From positions 62,001 to 126,000 of the forward strand of contig CAWHJW010000021.1 of the NCBI GenBank assembly GCA_963829725.1: DNA of 64,000 nucleotides. Direction: 5' to 3'. Under the pieces are notes generated by a model that saw nothing but the letters and a program-made list of their open reading frames with translations, made no database searches and was not told the DNA's origin. This DNA is from RYN-230 sp963829725 (GTDB taxonomy: Bacteria; Actinomycetota; Actinomycetes; Streptosporangiales; Streptosporangiaceae). This document shows positions 36,781 through 45,980 of the stretch, piece by piece; within the stretch, counting starts at the first letter, position 1; every line of letters begins with the position of its first letter. A program made the position numbers and the translations under genes.

Positions 36781-36985
36781 AACAGGACGAACGACGACCC
36801 CTATCGGAGCGCCGAACGCGAACGTGTAGCCGAGCGATGGGTGTCCAGCGCACGCTCCGAGTGCCTGGACTGGCTCCTGATCCGCAGCGAACGGCACCTC
36901 GTCCCCGTCATCGCCTAGTGCATCGAGCACTACAACCACGCCGGGCCTTCTCCATCGCCGCGACCGGCCCCGCGGGCTGATCCAC
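36781..36985 (+). pseudogene. Integrase-core transposase C-terminal remnant
   Basis: One plus frame reads VAERWVSSARSECLDWLLIR, SERHLVPVIA, an in-frame TAG, then CIEHYNHAG. This is the conserved C-terminus of rve-domain transposases (…ERW…ECLDW…YNxxRPH). A frame change precedes it and the rest of the gene is absent. Confidence 0.6.
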
Positions 36986-37210
36986 GAATACGAGCGCGCT
37001 GCGGGGTGACAATCGAATACTTGCACCCCCCGGGGGCGCGCGGAAGAGGACAGATCCGACACCAGAGCCCGGATACCCCGGATAGTACTGAGACCCCGTG
37101 TCAATGAGCGCCTTCCAGGCAACCAGGCAACCGGCAGTAGAACCAGCGCGCCCGCTGCCCGGGCACGCCTCGAACTCCGTTGACTCATCCGCCGGGCCGG
37201 GGCGTTCGCG

Positions 37211-38713
37211 TCACAGGAGGAGGTTCTGCGGCGGCTGCACTTCGCGGTGCAGGATCTTGCCGGTGGGTCCCTTGGGCAGCTCGCGGACGAGCCAGACATG
37301 GCGCGGGTACTTGTAGGCCGCGACCCGTTCCCGGGCGAACGCGCGCAGTTCCGCCGGGGTGGCGGCCGCCCCGGGCTTGAGCTCCACGGCGGCGCCGATT
37401 TCCTCGCCCAGCTCGGCGTGCGGGATGCCGATCACGGCGACCTCAGCGACAGCCTGGTGCTCGTGCAGGGCCTCCTCGATCTCGCGCGGGTACACGTTGT
37501 ACCCGCCGCGGATGATCAGGTCCTTCTGGCGGCCCACGATGAAGAAATAACCGTCATCGTCCACCTTGGCCAGGTCGCCGGTGCGGAACCAGCCGTCCGG
37601 GATCGCCTCGGCGGTGGCGCCGGGCTTGCCCCAGTAGCCCTTCATGACGTTGTGCCCCCGGATGGCGATCTCGCCGACCCCGCCGGCCGGGAGCTCGGCG
37701 CCCTCGCCGTCCACGACGCGCATTTCGACGCCTTCCACCGGCGTGCCGATCGATCCGGGCTTGCGGACCTTATCGGGGTGGTTGAAGGACGCGACCGGGG
37801 AGGTCTCCGACAGCCCGTAGGCTTCCAGGATCATGCAGCCGAAGGTCTGCTCGAAGCCGCGCATGATCTCCAGCGGCATCGCGGCGCCGCCGGAGATGCA
37901 GGTCCGCAGCGACGAGGTATCAGCCTCGGCGCTGGCCGGGTGATGCAGCATCGCGGCGTACATCGTCGGCACTCCCTCGAAGATCGTCACCTGGTCCCGC
38001 GCGATGATCTCCAGGGCCTTGCCTGCGTCGAACCTGGGCAGCAGGGTCAGCGTGCCGCCACTGATGATCGCCGCGTTCAGCCCGCAGGTCAGCCCGAACA
38101 CGTGGAACAGCGGCAGGCAGCCCATGACCACGTCGACAGGGCCGGCGTTCAGCATGGTGGCGGCTGTCAGCTCGGCGTTGCGGGTCAGGCCCGCGTGCGT
38201 AAGCTCCGCGCCCTTAGGCGTGCCGGTGGTTCCCGAGGTATACAGGATCACCGCGTCGTCGTCGCTGGCCTGGTCCGCCATCGAGGGCGCCGGGGCGAGC
38301 CCGGCGAGCAGCGCGTCCAGATCGGGCTCGTTGACCTCGAGGACCTGCGCGCCCGTCCCGGCGGCGCCCTTGGCTGCTTCCACCGCCACCTCGTGCCAGG
38401 CGAACAGGACTTTCGCCCCGGAATCCCCGAGGTAGTAGGCGACCTCGCGGCTTTTCAGCAGCGGGTTCATCGGCACCACGATGGCCCCGGCGCCAAGCGC
38501 CCCGTAGAACGCGATCGGGAAGGCCGGCACGTTGGGCAGCATGACGGCGACCCGGTCACCCGGCGTTACCCCCAGAGATGACAGCAATGCTGCCATCCGG
38601 CCCGCGGCATCCCGCAGCTGCGAGTAGCTCAGCACCAGGCCATCCAGGCGCACCGCCGGACGTTCGCCATGATCAGCTGCCGCTCGTGCGAGCGCGGAAC
38701 TAAGGTTCGCCAT
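37211..38713 (-). CDS. Long-chain fatty-acid–CoA ligase (AMP-forming)
   Basis: ATG 38713 is preceded by GGGAGGG. The 500-aa protein is an ANL-superfamily adenylating enzyme with P-loop ILYTSGTTGTPKGAELTH (about 155–172), the EAYGLSETSP motif, GWFRTGDLAKVDDDGYFF, the hinge VGRQKDLIIRGGYNVYP, and the catalytic lysine in GPTGKILHRE. It activates a carboxylic acid with ATP and transfers it to CoA. Length and motifs fit the FadD-like subfamily; chain length specificity is not readable. It is transcribed away from the following STAS remnant and may act in fatty-acid use together with the acyl-CoA synthetase fusions nearby (inference). Confidence 0.92.
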   Translation of the reverse strand: MANLSSALARAAADHGERPAVRLDGLVLSYSQLRDAAGRMAALLSSLGVTPGDRVAVMLPNVPAFPIAFYGALGAGAIVVPMNPLLKSREVAYYLGDSGAKVLFAWHEVAVEAAKGAAGTGAQVLEVNEPDLDALLAGLAPAPSMADQASDDDAVILYTSGTTGTPKGAELTHAGLTRNAELTAATMLNAGPVDVVMGCLPLFHVFGLTCGLNAAIISGGTLTLLPRFDAGKALEIIARDQVTIFEGVPTMYAAMLHHPASAEADTSSLRTCISGGAAMPLEIMRGFEQTFGCMILEAYGLSETSPVASFNHPDKVRKPGSIGTPVEGVEMRVVDGEGAELPAGGVGEIAIRGHNVMKGYWGKPGATAEAIPDGWFRTGDLAKVDDDGYFFIVGRQKDLIIRGGYNVYPREIEEALHEHQAVAEVAVIGIPHAELGEEIGAAVELKPGAAATPAELRAFARERVAAYKYPRHVWLVRELPKGPTGKILHREVQPPQNLLL

Positions 38714-38884
38714 CACGCCCTCCCAGATGGAGGCACGGCGTCAAATGCCGCCCCTGCTTGCATCATGCCCCCGGAGAGGCACAATCGGCAGGCCTGGTCC
38801 AGCACGCTAGCCCGGTTTGAGGAATACCTGCGCCGCTTCGCAGCGCTCCCGTCGGGAACGAAATAGCGGACGCCGCCCGGCGCG

Positions 38885-39062
38885 CGATGGTGCTCACGGG
38901 CGTGGCACTGCCAGCCGAAGGTCATCATCGATCTGGCGGGCCTGGAGTTCATCGACTCCAGCGGCGTGGCAGCGCTGGCCTGTGTACGCAAGCCCGCACC
39001 AGCACCAGCACCAGCACCAGCACCAGCACCAGCACCAGCACCAGCACCAGCACCAGCACCAG
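38885..39062 (+). pseudogene. STAS-domain (anti-sigma-factor antagonist) fragment ending in a repeat tract
   Basis: The frame encodes KVIIDLAGLEFIDSSGVAAL and ACVRK, the phosphorylatable-serine loop (DSSG) of SpoIIAA/STAS antagonists. It then runs straight into (PA)n encoded by a GCACCA tandem array. The upstream strand/helix and the downstream half of the domain are missing or out of frame. STAS antagonists release sigma factors by sequestering anti-sigma kinases. Here the fold would be destroyed. Confidence 0.65.
38996..39061. repeat. Hexanucleotide tandem repeat (GCACCA)11
   Basis: Eleven perfect head-to-tail copies of GCACCA. In the STAS frame they encode an Ala-Pro tract; being hexameric, changes in copy number would keep frame. 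Confidence 0.95.
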
Positions 39063-39640
39063 GCCATAACGGTGGATGCAGGCGACCGCGTCGCTCCGGA
39101 CCCCGGTGGCACGGCCGACTCAGGCCGGGCAGAGACCAAGGAGCTGCAGCGATACACCGATCATCGAGCTTGCCTTCCACCGGAGCCACCGCGACGCTAC
39201 CGGCGCCGAACGCGTGCCATGCGCTACTTACCCGGGGTCCCCCGGCTGGCAGCGGCCGGGCGCCAGCGCAGCGGAAGTGATCTATGCGATCCGCGGTCAT
39301 TTTCCGGGGCGAGGAGGACCGGGGAAAGCCGCCTGGTAACGTCACCAGATTTCACGACGATCCTGTGACAACGGCATGCACACCAGCGGGTCAGCGTCGG
39401 CCGGGAGGCCGGATCTGCGCCGTACACGCAGGGTGGTGACAGGCGGGGCATCGTGATCCGGCCTGTCAGACAGGTGAGACAAGGGGTAGATGAGTCGTCT
39501 TGATGTGAAGCAGGGCGAGACGGGACGATCAAGATAGTGACGATGACCCTTGCTGACCAGGCCGCCATGACGGGGCAGGATGGTCAGGTGACCGGGAATC
39601 GGCCTGGCCGGCCGGGCCGCAGGCGCAGAAGATGGCATTC
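39063..39640. other. Stretch without a supported gene
   Basis: I see no intact gene. The first part may be the frameshifted end of the STAS gene (GDRVAPDPGG). The rest shows no recognisable family in either strand. Confidence 0.45.
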
Positions 39641-39715
39641 GTACCCCGGAAAATGGCGGATGGAGAAGATCGGCGCGTTCGCGCTCACCGAGCCCGACGT
39701 GCGGGGTCCGGCGGC
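39641..39715 (+). pseudogene. Acyl-CoA dehydrogenase remnant (very short)
   Basis: A frame reads RMEKIGAFALTEPDV, which matches the FALTEPDxGSD signature of acyl-CoA dehydrogenases. Nothing else of the protein is present. This rests on one motif. Confidence 0.35.
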
Positions 39716-39908
39716 CGGCGATGATGGATTGGTGACCGTGCCAGCCCGGGCGCTGGCAGCCGTGAACGTCTGCCTTCAAGGCAGCGGGCCGCGATTCCTG
39801 CTGCCCGCGGGTCGAGGGCTCCGGGCGCCGGGACATGCGCCCTTGCCCCGGTGGCGCGGCAGGACCATCTGACATCCGGAGTCACGCGGAGAAGCTGGAG
39901 GTGATCGG

Positions 39909-42602
39909 TTGGCTGCGCTCGCCGAGGCCGGGTGCTCTTATGCGCTGCTGGCCGACGGCACCACCATGACGATCCGGCCTGCCGGGCCGGGGGACTACGG
40001 GCCAGTCCGGCAGTTGCACGAGGACATGTCGCCGGACAACCTGTATTTCCGCTTTTTCAGCCTGAGCCGGGCGGCTGCCGGGCACGAGGCCACCAGGGTG
40101 TGCCGGGAGGCCGGCCCGGACCACGGGGCGCTCCTTGGCTTGCTGGGCGATGAGCTGGTGGGAGTCGCCAGCTACCAGCCCACCACTGACCCGTGGGCGG
40201 GGGAGATCGCCCTGGCGGTCGCCGACGGCATGCACGGGCGCGGCGTCGCCACGCTGCTGCTCGAGCACCTGGTCTCGCTGGCCGACGCCCGCGGGGTCAA
40301 GGTCTTCACAGCTTCTGCGCTTGCGGCGAACAGCGCAGTCCTGCAGGTGCTCCGCGACGCGGGGCTGGATGTGCGGCGCAGGTTTGAGGGCGGCGTGGTG
40401 GAGCTGTCTATGCTGATCCCGCACAGCACGGCCCTCAGCGAGGCCAGTCTTTACCTGGACGCGGTGGCCGGCCGGGAGAGACGCGCAGCTGTGGCCAGCC
40501 TGGAACCGCTGTTGGCTCCCCGGTCGGTCGCTGTGGTCGGCGCCGGCCACCTTCCCGGATCGATCGGCCGGAGAATCCTGCGCAACATCCGCGACGCCAG
40601 TTTCGGCGGTGCCCTGTATGCGGTCAATCCGCACGCCGGGGACATCGAAGGCGTCCCGTGCGTCCCGTCGGTCGCCGCGCTGCCCGAGGCCCCCGACCTT
40701 GTGGTGGTGGCGGTACCGGCGGCACGCGTTCTGGAGGTGGCGCAGGAATGCGGGAAGCGCGGAGCCGGATCGCTGGTGGTCATTACCTCGGGCCTCACGC
40801 CAGCGCAAGAATCCAGCCTGCTGGAGGCCAGCCGGCGGGGCGGCATGCGCCTGGTAGGCCCGAACTGCTTCGGCGTCGCGGTGCCCGGGCTCGGGCTGGA
40901 CGCCACGTTCGCCATGCACCACCCTTCCCCCGGCAAGGCCGGCCTCGTCACCCAGTCCGGTGGGGTCGGCGTGGCGCTGCTTGAGCACCTTTCCGGGCTG
41001 GGAATCGGGATTTCTTCTTTCGCCTCGGTCGGCGGCATGCTGGATGTCTCCGGCACCGACATGCTGATGTGGTGGGAGGCGGATCAGGCCACCGAGCTGG
41101 CTGTGCTCTACCTGGAATCCTTCGGCGACCCGCGCAGGTTCGCCCGGACCGCGCGCCGGGTGAGCGCCACGGTCCCCGTTCTCACGGTCCACGCCGGGCA
41201 GTCGGCGCCGGGCCAGCGGGCCGCCGCCTCGCACACCGCAGCGGTAGCCGCGCCGCTGATCACCCGGCAGGCCCTGTTCGATCAGGCGGGCATCATCGCC
41301 ACCACCAGCTTCAGCGAACTGCTCGACGCGGCCGTGCTGATCGCGTCCCAGCCGGTCCCGGCGGGCAGCCGGGTAGCCATCGTGTCCAACGGCGGCGGCG
41401 CGGGCGTGCTGGCCGCCGACGCGTGCGCAGAAGCCGGCCTGGCCGTCGCCGCGCCGGGCCGGGAGGCCCGCAACCGCCTGCGGGAGGTGCTGCCCGCCGG
41501 CTCAGCCCTCGGCGGCCCGGTAGACACCACCATGGCCGTCAGTGCGGAGGCCTTGCGCCAGGCCCTGCGCATCGCCAGCGAGGACGGCGTGGACGCACTG
41601 ATCGCGCTTGTGATCCCCACCGCTGCAGCCGACCTGATTCCCGCGCTCACGGCCGAGCGGCTGCCGGTCCCGATCGCGGCGGTCGTGCTGGACCAGCCCG
41701 AGTCGGTCCAGTTGCTGCATGGTGGCGGGGCGGGCCCGGCTGTGCCCGCCTACGCTTCCCCGGAAGCGGCCGCCCGTGCGCTGGCCCGGGCCGCCCGCTA
41801 CGGTTCCTGGCGATCCCGGCCCGCTAGCACGGTGCCGGAGATCAGGGACCTCCGGGTGGCGGACGCACGCTCTATCGCCGGTTCCTTCCTGGCCCGGATG
41901 CCGGGCGGCGGCTGGCTGTCGGCCGTCGAGGCCGACGACCTGCTGCGCTGCTACGGCATCCCGATGGTCGAGTTCCGCCGGGCGGGCAACGCCGACGCGG
42001 CAGTCGAGGCAGCGGCCAGCCTGGGCGGCCACGTGGTCATCAAGGCTGAGGTGCCCGGCCTGCTCCACAAGACCGATGCGGGCGCCGTCGAACTGGACCT
42101 GCACGGCGCCGGCGAAGTGCGCGCAGCGATGCGCCGCCTCCAGGGCAAGTTCGCTGGACGTCTGGCCGGCGTGCTCGTCGAGCCCATGATCACCGGCGGC
42201 ACCGAGACCATCATCGGCGTCGTGCAAGAACCAGTATTCGGCCCCGTCGTCGTATTCGGGCTCGGCGGGATCCTCACCAAGACGCTCAGTGACCACGTGG
42301 CCCGCCTCGCCCCCCTCACCAGCGCCGACGCCGACGACCTGATCCACTCCCTCCGCGCCGCGCCGTTGCTCCTAGGGCACAACGGCCAGCCCGCAGCGGA
42401 CATCGAGGCCCTGCGCGGCACCCTGCTCCGGATCTCCCGGCTCGCCGACGACCTGCCACAGGTCGCCGAACTCGACCTCAACCCCGTCATCGCCCGCCCG
42501 GACGGTGCCATCGCCGTAGACGCACGCATCCGCGTGACCAGCCACCACCCAGCCGACCCGTTCCTCCGCCAACTCCCCCCGCCACGGCACGACAAGACGT
42601 AA
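39909..42602 (+). CDS. GNAT acetyltransferase–ADP-forming acyl-CoA synthetase fusion (paralogue 3)
   Basis: TTG 39909 follows GGAGGTGAT at the correct distance, so it is preferred to later ATGs. The 897-aa protein has GNAT (about 10–165; ALLADGTTMTIRPAGPGDYG, ADGMHGRGVATLLLEHLVSL), a CoA-binding domain (PRSVAVVGAGHLPGSIGRRI, GMRLVGPNCFGV), His motif RAAASHTAAVA, and ATP-grasp (VVIKAEVPGLLHKTDAGAVE, ELDLNPVIARPDG). It aligns with paralogue 2 over its whole length. Such proteins couple acyl-CoA pools to lysine acetylation. Whether the synthetase part is active is not readable, but its His and ATP-grasp residues are kept. Confidence 0.88.
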   Translation: MAALAEAGCSYALLADGTTMTIRPAGPGDYGPVRQLHEDMSPDNLYFRFFSLSRAAAGHEATRVCREAGPDHGALLGLLGDELVGVASYQPTTDPWAGEIALAVADGMHGRGVATLLLEHLVSLADARGVKVFTASALAANSAVLQVLRDAGLDVRRRFEGGVVELSMLIPHSTALSEASLYLDAVAGRERRAAVASLEPLLAPRSVAVVGAGHLPGSIGRRILRNIRDASFGGALYAVNPHAGDIEGVPCVPSVAALPEAPDLVVVAVPAARVLEVAQECGKRGAGSLVVITSGLTPAQESSLLEASRRGGMRLVGPNCFGVAVPGLGLDATFAMHHPSPGKAGLVTQSGGVGVALLEHLSGLGIGISSFASVGGMLDVSGTDMLMWWEADQATELAVLYLESFGDPRRFARTARRVSATVPVLTVHAGQSAPGQRAAASHTAAVAAPLITRQALFDQAGIIATTSFSELLDAAVLIASQPVPAGSRVAIVSNGGGAGVLAADACAEAGLAVAAPGREARNRLREVLPAGSALGGPVDTTMAVSAEALRQALRIASEDGVDALIALVIPTAAADLIPALTAERLPVPIAAVVLDQPESVQLLHGGGAGPAVPAYASPEAAARALARAARYGSWRSRPASTVPEIRDLRVADARSIAGSFLARMPGGGWLSAVEADDLLRCYGIPMVEFRRAGNADAAVEAAASLGGHVVIKAEVPGLLHKTDAGAVELDLHGAGEVRAAMRRLQGKFAGRLAGVLVEPMITGGTETIIGVVQEPVFGPVVVFGLGGILTKTLSDHVARLAPLTSADADDLIHSLRAAPLLLGHNGQPAADIEALRGTLLRISRLADDLPQVAELDLNPVIARPDGAIAVDARIRVTSHHPADPFLRQLPPPRHDKT

Positions 42603-42888
42603 ACCCGGCCGAAAAGCCGCCAAGAGGACCCATGCATCACCATCAAAGATTTGATGGGCATTCGGCCCGCCCACAGTGATGAAGCTGGGTGCCAGACCCG
42701 CTGTCTTCGGCGGCCGCCCTGTCACTGAGCTGGTCGGACCGGCAGCACAGCGGCTTTCGCCGCTTCGGCGACGGAGGTGTCGCGCGTGGCGGATCGCGGC
42801 ACAAGCGGTCCTCACCGCAGACACACCGGAGCCTGCGTACGCGGGCTGTTCGACGCGCTTCTCACGGTCTGTAGCATCGCTGCACGGA
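42603..42888. other. Intergenic, nothing recognised
   Basis: No supported gene. A weak GC stem (CGGC/GCCG around an AAAA loop) just after the GNAT fusion stop might act as a terminator. Confidence 0.35.
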
Positions 42889-43816
42889 CTGGAACGCGAC
42901 CGGGGTGACCACGCTGGCTGGCGACACGAGCAAGGTGCCGCAGGAATGGCCCCTCTACCTTAGCGTCATGCACGCCGCTATCTATGACGCGGTGGTCGGC
43001 GTGGAAGGCGGTTACCAGCCCTATCTCTTCGATGACCGTGCCCCTGCTGGCACGTCGGCTACCGCAGCGGCGGCGGCCACCGCCCACAAGATCCTTGAGA
43101 CCTATTCGCCGTATGCGCAGTCCGCACTGGATGCTGCCTTGGCCGCGTCGCTCGCTCGGATCCCGGACGGGGACAGCGAAGGCCGACGGCGCAGCTTTCG
43201 GCGAGCGGACGGCCCAGAAACTGATCGATCTGCGCACCAACGACGGCCGTAACGCTCCGGTATTCTTCACCAAGCCGCCGGCGCGGCGCGTATGGCGGCC
43301 GACACCGTCGGCGTTCGCACCGATGGCCGTGCCCTGGTTCGGCGGAGTGACGCCGCTGCTCGTGCACAGCGCGACGCAGTTCGCGCCCCGCCACCGCCCG
43401 CCCTGACGTCCCAGCGCTATACGCGTGACTTCGCCGAAGTGAAGGCAGTCGGCTCAGCCACCTTGACAGTGCGGACGGCCGATCAGACCGCCACCCCCGG
43501 CAACGCCGTCGTGCAGTTCAACGCCGCACTGCGAGATCAGGCCGCCAGCCGCGGACTCGACATCGCGCAGGCCGCCCGGATGTTCGCCGCAGTTGACATG
43601 ACCGTCAGCGATGCGCTCATCACCGCGTGGCGGGCCAAGCTGTTCTACGGCATCTGGCGGCCGAGCACGGCCATCCAGTTGGCCGATACCGGTCGGCCCC
43701 CGGCCGGGTATGCCCCCACTACAACGGACGACAACCCCACCGCAGCCGCCAGCGCTGCTCAGCCCTCGGCGACCTCCATCAGCGGCCGCGGCGTCGGTCC
43801 ACCCCGCTGGCAGTGA
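42889..43816 (+). pseudogene. Vanadium haloperoxidase/PAP2-like protein, broken and truncated
   Basis: Blocks in two or three frames reconstruct the N-terminal helical part of vanadium-dependent haloperoxidases: WNATGVTTLAGDTSKVPQEW, PLYLSVMHAAIYDAVVGVEG, FTKPPARRVWRPTPSAFAP, LTSQRYTRDFAEVKAVGSA and FAAVDMTVSDALITAWRAKL, FYGIWRPSTAIQLADT. At least three frame changes are needed, and the catalytic core with the vanadate-binding Arg/His residues is missing. These enzymes oxidise halides with peroxide or are related phosphatases. This copy cannot be functional. Confidence 0.7.
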
Positions 43817-43860
43817 GAACAACGATCATCCCGCCGGCCGGGACAACGACCATTGGGCCT

Positions 43861-43897
43861 GCAGCTTGCTTGACAAATCAAGCAAGCTGCGTACTAT
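43861..43897 (+). promoter_or_regulatory. Promoter with perfect 13-bp-arm palindrome (phasin-like gene)
   Basis: GCAGCTTGCTTGA (43861–43873), CAAA, then its exact reverse complement (43878–43890). The palindrome covers the -35 box TTGACA (43870–43875) and the spacer; TACTAT (43892–43897) is a -10 box 16 bp further. A repressor bound here would block RNA polymerase. A 13-bp perfect arm is far beyond chance for this window. Confidence 0.8.
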
Positions 43898-43948
43898 AGA
43901 GAGCAGAAGATGAGAACCCGAGAGAGACAAGACCCCAAAGGAGAAGAA

Positions 43949-44266
43949 ATGACCGAAACCCGCAGCACCGGCCAGGAGATCCAGACAGAGGTCCTTGGTG
44001 CGGTCCGCAAGAGCGAGGAAATGCTGGTCGACGCACTCAAGGTCTGGGCTGAGGCAGTCCAGTCGATCACGCCGTCCATCCCGATGCCCAACCTGCCCTA
44101 CACCGACAAGCTGCCCGCGCCCGAAGAGTTCGTGGCCAGCATCTACGACTTCGCCGGGCAGCTGCTCATCTCCCAGCGGAAGTTCGCTGAGAGCCTGCTC
44201 GAGGCAATGAAGCCGCTGCTTGGCGCCGGGAACGGCGTGGCAGCCAAGAAGGGCGCCACCAAGTAA
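43949..44266 (+). CDS. Phasin-like small helical protein (paralogue B)
   Basis: ATG 43949 with AAGGAG (43938–43943). The 105-aa protein is almost all helix: TEVLGAVRKSEEMLVDALKV, WAEAVQSITPSIPMPNLPYT, EFVASIYDFAGQLLISQRKF, AESLLEAMKPLL, then a basic Ala/Gly/Lys tail like histone-like or phasin C-termini. It shares the YDFA–QR motif with the protein at 28764. Phasins coat storage granules; no PHA synthase is in view, so the role is open. It has its own strong palindromic promoter and a hairpin terminator, so it is a tightly regulated single-gene unit. Confidence 0.75.
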   Translation: MTETRSTGQEIQTEVLGAVRKSEEMLVDALKVWAEAVQSITPSIPMPNLPYTDKLPAPEEFVASIYDFAGQLLISQRKFAESLLEAMKPLLGAGNGVAAKKGATK

Positions 44267-44276
44267 TACCCTGCAG

Positions 44277-44310
44277 GCGCGGCGAATCCGGGAATCCCGG
44301 CCCGCCGCGC
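44277..44310 (+). terminator. Strong hairpin terminator after the phasin-like gene
   Basis: GCGCGGCG (44277–44284) pairs with CGCCGCGC (44303–44310), with an inner CCGGGA/TCCCGG stem. It lies 10 bp after the stop codon. No U-tract follows, which is common in high-GC actinobacteria. Confidence 0.75.
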
Positions 44311-44530
44311 ACTTGCACGCCAACCCCACCGCCTTACCCTTACCGGGGGCCAGCTGCCAGGTCCTCGGGACACGCTTCTGGAAGCACTGGGAGCTTTCCT
44401 GAACGGCTCCGCGTCGAGCGCCGCTTGCGGCGCAGCCGGGGGTTCTGTGCCGTCCGGGGATACCGGAGGGCGCTCCCGGGACGGGCGCCGCCCCCCAGCG
44501 CGACGTGGCCCTGGTCATGGTCGTGGTGGG

Positions 44531-44800
44531 CTACGCGTCCAGGGAATCGTCGGTAGCGTCGGCCGTGGTGTCCTGTCCTCGGCGAGCAGTACCGCCTTCT
44601 GCCTCTGGTTCTGGTTCTGGCGGCGCTTGAGCAGGACTGCCCACGCCAGCGTGGCGGCGGCGCCTGCCAGTGCGTCGTCGCGCCGACCGCTTGTTGTCGA
44701 TCAGCATGAAGGCCAGGCCGGCGGTGTAGTTCAACCCGATCATCAGGGACAGCGTCGCCGAGGACACCTGGCCCAGTACCGCCGATAGATCTAGCCCGAC
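44531..44800 (-). pseudogene. Fragment of a membrane protein, unknown family
   Basis: The minus strand encodes AVLGQVSSATLSLMIGLNYT and AGLAFMLIDN. A second frame gives DDALAGAAATLAWAVLLKRR and QNQNQRQKAVLLAED, ending near 44531. Together this looks like the last two transmembrane helices and basic tail of a small membrane protein. I cannot name the family. Confidence 0.35.
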
Positions 44801-44809
44801 GAGCCGCCC

Positions 44810-45545
44810 TCGCCGGTGCGGCTTCTGTACGACGTGATCGCGCCCGACGTGCTGGCCACGATCTACAGCATGGAGGAGCCGGTTCCGGTGGCCCGGCTCG
44901 CGGAGTCGGTGTGGGACTCGGTCCGGGCCCACTTCGACGTGGACTCCCTCACCCCGCTGTCCCAGGCGGCCTGCGGGGCCGCGCCGACAACGACCTGGAG
45001 CAGATCTTCGATGCCTTCGAGGCGCTCGCCACGGTGACCTCGGTCCACGGCGTGCCCAGCGACATGTTCTCCGCCGACCTGGACGAGGGGTTCCCGGTGC
45101 CCCCCGGGAGCAGCGGCCATTCAGCGGTGAGCGGGCCGCCGCGTTTCGTGAGCGGCTGGCCGCGCCGGGCCGCCTGGTGAGCCTCACCCCGCTGGGCACC
45201 CGCGCGATGCGGCTGCGCCTGCTCGCCGAGGGCCGGGAGACGGGACTCGTCGGCGAGCTCGCGAAATGCCCCGGCGGAACTGCTCGGCACGGTCGCCGAG
45301 CATTACCCGCCGCAGGCTGCGGCGGAGGAGATCGCCATCTGGCGGGCCGGCCAGGGCGGCACGCTCGACCCGCTGGTGCAGGCGGTCCGCGACTGCCCGT
45401 TCGTCTCCCGGCAGGCAACCATGCTGAACGTCCCCAGCGTGGCAGTGCCGGAACGGCGAGGAACTGCTGTCCGGCCTGCTGCGCGACCCCGGACTCGGCC
45501 CGGTCACCCTGCTCGTGCGCCGGGCGGAGCTGCCCCGCCCGCAGC
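44810..45545 (+). pseudogene. Conserved hypothetical protein, frameshifted
   Basis: Successive frames give VRLLYDVIAPDVLATIYSME, PVPVARLAESVWDSVRAHFD, NDLEQIFDAFEALATVTSVH, GVPSDMFSADLDEGF, RLVSLTPLGTRAMRLRLLAE, GRETGLVGELA, LDPLVQAVRDCPFVSRQATM and GLGPVTLLVRRAEL. This is one helical protein with a winged-helix-like part (LTPLG) and HEAT-like ends. I have seen comparable actinobacterial hypothetical proteins but cannot assign a function. At least three frame changes break it, and it runs into an HxlR fragment. Confidence 0.5.
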
Positions 45546-45980
45546 CGCCGCCTGACACCGGCCGGAGCCGACCTCGGACCCGTCATCGACGCGCTCGGCC
45601 GGTGGGGGCTACAGCATGCTTGGCGTCGGCCCCAGGCCGGCGAGCCGCTGCACGCCGAACATCTGCTCCGCTTCGTTACCCAGGCTATCGACCTCGCCGC
45701 CGGCGACCACGAACCAGCCCGCTGTCACTTCCGGCTCGACGATGCGGACTACCTGGTCGAAAACGACGGCCGCCAGTGGTCGCTCACCGCGAAAGCCCCG
45801 CCCGCACCGGCCGACGTCACGGTTACCGCGACCACCCAAGCCCTGACCGCTCTCATCTTCGCCGGGTCAGGCACCGGCATCGACATCACCGGCGGAACCG
45901 GGCCAGCCCAACGATTCCGGCAGCTGATCAGCACTATGGCCACCGTAGTACAGCTGTCGTACAGCCCGCCTAAACCGCCT
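45546..45980 (+). pseudogene. HxlR-family regulator, C-terminal (SCP2-like) fragment
   Basis: The frame reads LTPAGADLGPVIDALGRWGL, HAEHLLRFVTQAIDLAAGDH, EPARCHFRLDDADYLVENDG and VTVTATTQALTALIFAGSGT, then QRFRQLISTMATVVQ. This is the end of HxlR regulators that carry a sterol-carrier-like ligand domain. The DNA-binding N-terminus is replaced by the unrelated fragment upstream, so no functional regulator is made. Confidence 0.6.

Noticed and set aside
36763..37299. 178-aa minus-strand ORF
   Set aside because: Its best part is antisense to a recognisable integrase-core C-terminus on the plus strand.
37247..38581. 444-aa plus-strand ORF
   Set aside because: Antisense to the acyl-CoA ligase, whose motifs are unmistakable.
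38996..39061. Tandem array as a possible CRISPR
   Set aside because: Six-base units without spacers; a microsatellite.
39882..41234. 450-aa minus-strand ORF
   Set aside because: Shadow of GNAT–acyl-CoA synthetase paralogue 3.
44531..45586. 351-aa minus-strand ORF as one gene
   Set aside because: Only its last ~80 codons look like protein (membrane fragment); the rest is antisense to the plus-strand hypothetical and HxlR remnants.
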